DNA from: Actinokineospora baliensis
GTDB lineage: Bacteria > Actinomycetota > Actinomycetes > Mycobacteriales > Pseudonocardiaceae
Direction: 5' to 3'
Assembly (NCBI RefSeq): GCF_016907695.1
Contig: NZ_JAFBCK010000001.1
Coordinates: forward strand, 4,011,001 to 4,075,000
DNA: 64,000 bases
The first letter of the stretch is position 1. Every line of letters begins with the position of its first letter. Shown here in pieces: positions 62,365-64,000 of this stretch. The notes under the pieces were generated by a model that saw only the letters and a program-made list of their open reading frames with translations, made no database searches and had not been told where the DNA came from. The position numbers were made by a program, and so were the translations under genes.

Positions 62365-64000
62365 ATGGCGCTGCTGCGCAGCTACGTATCCGGCCGCTGG
62401 CACACCCCGGACGACGGGGTCCCGCTGCTCGACGCGGTCACCGGCGAGGAGGTCGCCCGGATCTCCTCGGCCGGGGTCGACATGGGCGGCGCGCTCGAGC
62501 ACGGCCGCCGCGTCGGCGGACCCGCGTTGCGCGAGCTGACCTTCCACCAGCGCGCCGCGCTGCTCAAGGTGCTCGCCACGCACCTCACCGAGCACAAGGA
62601 CGAGCTCTACGCCCTGTCCGCGCGCACCGGCGCCACCCAGCGCGACTCGCTGGTCGACATCGACGGCGGCATCGGCGTGCTGTTCACCTACAGCGGCAAG
62701 GGCCGCCGCGAACTGCCCAACGCGAAGGTCCTCGCCGAGGGCCCGGTCGAGCGGCTCAGCCGCGAGGGCACCTTCGTCGGCAGGCACATCGCCGCGCCGC
62801 TGCGCGGGGTCGCGGTGCAGATCAACGCCTTCAACTTCCCGGTCTGGGGTCCGCTGGAGAAGTTCGCCCCCGCGTTCGTCGCGGGCGTGCCGACGCTGAT
62901 CAAGCCCGCCAGCCAGACCGCCTACGTGACCGCGCGGCTGGTGGAGCTGATGCTCGAGTCGGGCGCCCTGCCCGAGGGCAGCCTGCAGCTGGTCAGCGGC
63001 AGCGCGGGCGACCTGCTCGACCACCTCACCCCGCAGGACCTGGTCGGCTTCACCGGATCGGCGACCACCGCCCGCAAGCTGCGCTCGCACCCCACCGTCG
63101 TGGCCAACTCGGTCCGCTTCACCGCCGAGGCCGACTCGCTCAACTGCTCGATCCTCGGCCCGGACGCCACCGCGGGCACCCCCGAGTTCGACCTGTTCGT
63201 CAAGCAGCTGGTCGCCGAGATGACGGTGAAGGCGGGGCAGAAGTGCACCGCCATCCGCCGCGCGTTCGTCCCCTCCGGGCAGCTGGACGCGGTCGCCGAC
63301 GCGGTCAGCGCCCGCCTCGCCAAGATCACCGTCGGCAACCCGGCCAACCCGGACGTGCGCATGGGCGCCCTCGCCAGCCTCGACCAGCGCGAGGAGGTCC
63401 GCCGCTCGGTGCGGTCACTGGCCGAGGCGGGCACCGTGGTCTTCGGCGCGCTCGACCACGTCGACACCCTCGACGCCGACCCCGAGCGCGGCGCCTTCCT
63501 GTCCCCGGTGCTGCTGCGCGCCGACGACCCTGACCGCGCTCAGCCGCACGAGGTCGAGGCGTTCGGCCCGGTCAGCACGCTGCTGCCCTACGACGGGGTC
63601 GACCACGCCGTCGAGCTCGCCGCCCGCGGCCTGGGCAGCCTGGTCGGCTCGGTCGTCACCGGCGACGCCGACTTCGCCGCGGAACTCGTCCTCGGGGTCG
63701 CGCCCTGGCACGGCAGGCTCCTGGTGCTCGACACCGACAACGCCAAGGAGTCCACCGGCCACGGCTCGCCCCTGCCCGCCCTCGTCCACGGCGGCCCCGG
63801 CCGCGCGGGCGGCGGCGAGGAGATGGGCGGCATCCGCGGCGTCCTGCACCACCTGCAGCGCACCGCGATCCAGGCCAGCCCCCGGGTCCTGGCCGCCATC
63901 ACCGGCGAGTGGGTCCCCGGCGCCCCGCGCACGGTCGAGGACGTCCACCCGTTCCGCAAGACCCTGGCCGACCTGCGCGTCGGCGACAGCGTCACCGCGG
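62365..64000 (+). CDS. paaZ: Bifunctional PaaZ, oxepin-CoA hydrolase / semialdehyde dehydrogenase, 3' end missing
   Basis: The first 545 codons; the frame is open to the window edge. ATG 62365 has AGGAGGTCG upstream. The aldehyde dehydrogenase domain has INAFNFPVWGPLEKFAPAF, LIKPASQTAYVTARLVELML, GFTGSATTARKL, and the catalytic Cys in VKAGQKCTAIRR; a Glu corresponding to the general base is in FTAEADSLN. The family continues with a MaoC-like hydratase domain beyond the window. PaaZ opens the oxepin-CoA ring and oxidises the resulting aldehyde in aerobic phenylacetate breakdown. No other paa gene is in the window. Confidence 0.93.
   Translation, partial: MALLRSYVSGRWHTPDDGVPLLDAVTGEEVARISSAGVDMGGALEHGRRVGGPALRELTFHQRAALLKVLATHLTEHKDELYALSARTGATQRDSLVDIDGGIGVLFTYSGKGRRELPNAKVLAEGPVERLSREGTFVGRHIAAPLRGVAVQINAFNFPVWGPLEKFAPAFVAGVPTLIKPASQTAYVTARLVELMLESGALPEGSLQLVSGSAGDLLDHLTPQDLVGFTGSATTARKLRSHPTVVANSVRFTAEADSLNCSILGPDATAGTPEFDLFVKQLVAEMTVKAGQKCTAIRRAFVPSGQLDAVADAVSARLAKITVGNPANPDVRMGALASLDQREEVRRSVRSLAEAGTVVFGALDHVDTLDADPERGAFLSPVLLRADDPDRAQPHEVEAFGPVSTLLPYDGVDHAVELAARGLGSLVGSVVTGDADFAAELVLGVAPWHGRLLVLDTDNAKESTGHGSPLPALVHGGPGRAGGGEEMGGIRGVLHHLQRTAIQASPRVLAAITGEWVPGAPRTVEDVHPFRKTLADLRVGDSVTA

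Overview
The window is about 70 percent G+C or more, uses GTG and TTG starts freely, and is packed with secreted hydrolases, a complete mce lipid-import operon, large LuxR-type regulators and an actinobacterial ParE/ParC pair. This points to a filamentous actinomycete, most likely of the Pseudonocardiaceae (Actinokineospora, Saccharothrix, Actinosynnema or similar). The genus is inferred from gene content and not proven.

Layout. 1-0.7 kb: end of a methionine-salvage operon (mtnB 3' end, mtnD). 0.8-3.7 kb: two translationally coupled genes, a SEFIR-NB-ARC-TPR STAND protein and a stand-alone SEFIR protein. 3.7-5.4 kb: a DUF305 lipoprotein and a chitin-active lytic polysaccharide monooxygenase with a perfect DasR-type operator upstream. 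5.7-11.3 kb: parE and parC; parC is interrupted by a 307-residue intein. 11.3-11.9 kb: first cluster of palindromic repeats. 12-19.4 kb: two large ATP-binding LuxR regulators flanking a secreted streptogrisin-type protease. 19.6-25.2 kb: secreted intradiol dioxygenase, GntR regulator, GDP-fucose synthase-like epimerase, SurE, STAS protein, and a regulator with two predicted HTH regions. 25.4-43.8 kb: an mce locus (secreted protein, mceG, yrbEA, yrbEB, mceA-F) bounded by three PucR-type regulators that carry near-identical promoters. Between mceG and yrbEA lies a 0.8 kb array of degenerate repeats forming an unusual Pro/Arg/His-rich ORF. A second cluster of the palindromic repeats follows mceF. 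43.9-46.8 kb: secreted carboxypeptidase and trypsin-like protease sharing a nearly identical P domain. 47.4-53.8 kb: orphan regulator, small Cys protein, PfkB kinase, DUF574 methyltransferase, EI24 protein and ABC exporter. 54.3-60.3 kb: a LytS/LytR-type two-component system coupled to two sodium:solute symporters of the acetate/pyruvate class. 60.5-62 kb: an HNH nuclease lipoprotein and a second trypsin-like protease. 62.4 kb to the end: paaZ, truncated by the window edge.

Working together: the mce genes form one translationally coupled operon for an envelope lipid/sterol importer, with MceG as ATPase. The two-component genes and symporter genes form a sensing-and-uptake module for small carboxylates. 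The secreted proteases, LPMO, dioxygenase and nuclease fit a saprophytic soil lifestyle.

The most unusual items are the ParC intein at a site different from the mycobacterial GyrA site, the ATG-punctuated repeat array inside the mce operon, the four ~147 bp palindromic elements with terminal inverted repeats in two clusters, and the SEFIR pair. Function calls rest on reading the proteins by eye; no database search was run.
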